In this document: piece by piece, positions 14,829 to 14,935 of the stretch | Position numbering within the stretch: the stretch's first letter is position 1 | Layout: every line of letters begins with the position of its first letter | Program-made: the position numbers and the translations under genes | Notes under the pieces: model-generated | What the model was told of the DNA's origin: nothing | What the model saw: the letters and a program-made list of their open reading frames with translations, nothing else | The model's database searches: none | NCBI GenBank assembly: GCA_031275075.1 | Contig: JAISPI010000119.1 | Span: 1-14,935 of the forward strand | From: Burkholderiales bacterium | GTDB taxonomy: Bacteria; Pseudomonadota; Gammaproteobacteria; Burkholderiales; Casimicrobiaceae | Direction: 5' to 3' | Length of the DNA: 14,935 nt

Positions 14829-14935
14829 ATGCTTCGATCTTTCGCTATTTTTTGTGGCTCGCTGGCGCTATTATTTACAGCTCCTGCTTTTGCCGCTAAT
14901 GCGCTTGATGATTTGCGCGCGTTCGTGCGCAACAC
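14829..14935 (+). CDS. lolA: Start of a LolA-like outer-membrane lipoprotein carrier (partial)
   Basis: Thirty-five codons are visible before the window ends. MLRSFAIFCGSLALLFTAPA is a clear Sec signal peptide, with cleavage expected after AFA at 20-22. The mature start ANALDDLRAFVRN fits the first helix of LolA proteins, especially the betaproteobacterial type, where a segment like 'LKAFVxxT' precedes the lipoprotein-binding barrel. LolA carries lipoproteins from the LolCDE transporter to LolB across the periplasm. The assignment rests only on this short stretch, so another secreted protein is possible. No Shine-Dalgarno precedes the ATG. The IS right end finishes 14 bases upstream, suggesting that the insertion removed the native translation signals or that the real start differs. 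Confidence 0.55.
   Translation, partial: MLRSFAIFCGSLALLFTAPAFAANALDDLRAFVRN

Noticed and set aside
1..14935. CRISPR array, tRNA, rRNA, toxin-antitoxin or phage genes
   Set aside because: No regularly spaced repeats, cloverleaf-like sequences, rRNA signatures or typical small gene pairs were recognised on either strand.

Overview
The window looks like chromosomal DNA of a Gram-negative proteobacterium with moderate G+C. It shows an arn lipid A modification operon, a DsbI-type membrane oxidoreductase, a lipoprotein with a lipobox, and the start of a LolA-type lipoprotein carrier, all of which require an outer membrane. The style of the LolA N-terminus and the large acyl-CoA dehydratase activase suggest a beta- or gammaproteobacterium with anaerobic metabolism. 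No rRNA or tRNA is present, so the taxonomy is inference only.

Layout. Positions 1-141 hold the tail of an unrecognised plus-strand gene. Positions about 150-300 carry a minus-strand remnant of a LysR-type regulator C-terminus. Next comes a broken dsbL (414-638) that has lost its first active-site cysteine and about two thirds of its length, coupled by an ATGA overlap to an apparently intact dsbI (635-1309) with a strong terminator behind it. A small minus-strand lipoprotein gene (1395-1838) and a 333-base divergent spacer follow. The spacer contains repeats, a 17-codon ORF with a good ribosome binding site and a TTGACA-type promoter. It precedes a 1426-residue fused activase/dehydratase protein (2172-6452).

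The second half is a complete arnBCADTEF operon, transcribed leftward from 14086 to 6469, in the Escherichia coli gene order. It would synthesise 4-amino-4-deoxy-L-arabinose (L-Ara4N), flip it and attach it to lipid A, lowering affinity for polymyxins and other cationic peptides. Every junction overlaps (ATGA in four cases, an 8-base overlap at arnB/arnC) except arnA-arnD, where a 160-base gap holds a perfect 12-bp palindrome and a 14-bp tandem repeat. The operon end and the activase end converge with only 16 bases between stop codons.

Upstream of arnB lies a decayed insertion sequence of the IS1016 type (IS1595 family) at 14220-14814. Its transposase is broken by a stop, frameshifts and a deletion, and a catalytic Asp is replaced by Gly. 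Its right end lies 14 bases before the start of a lolA-like gene that runs off the window. The relic therefore occupies the regulatory interval of both arn and lolA. I did not find a wholly new multi-gene system. The best leads are the orphaned dsbI, the IS relic between arn and lolA, and the pseudo-dimeric activase fusion.
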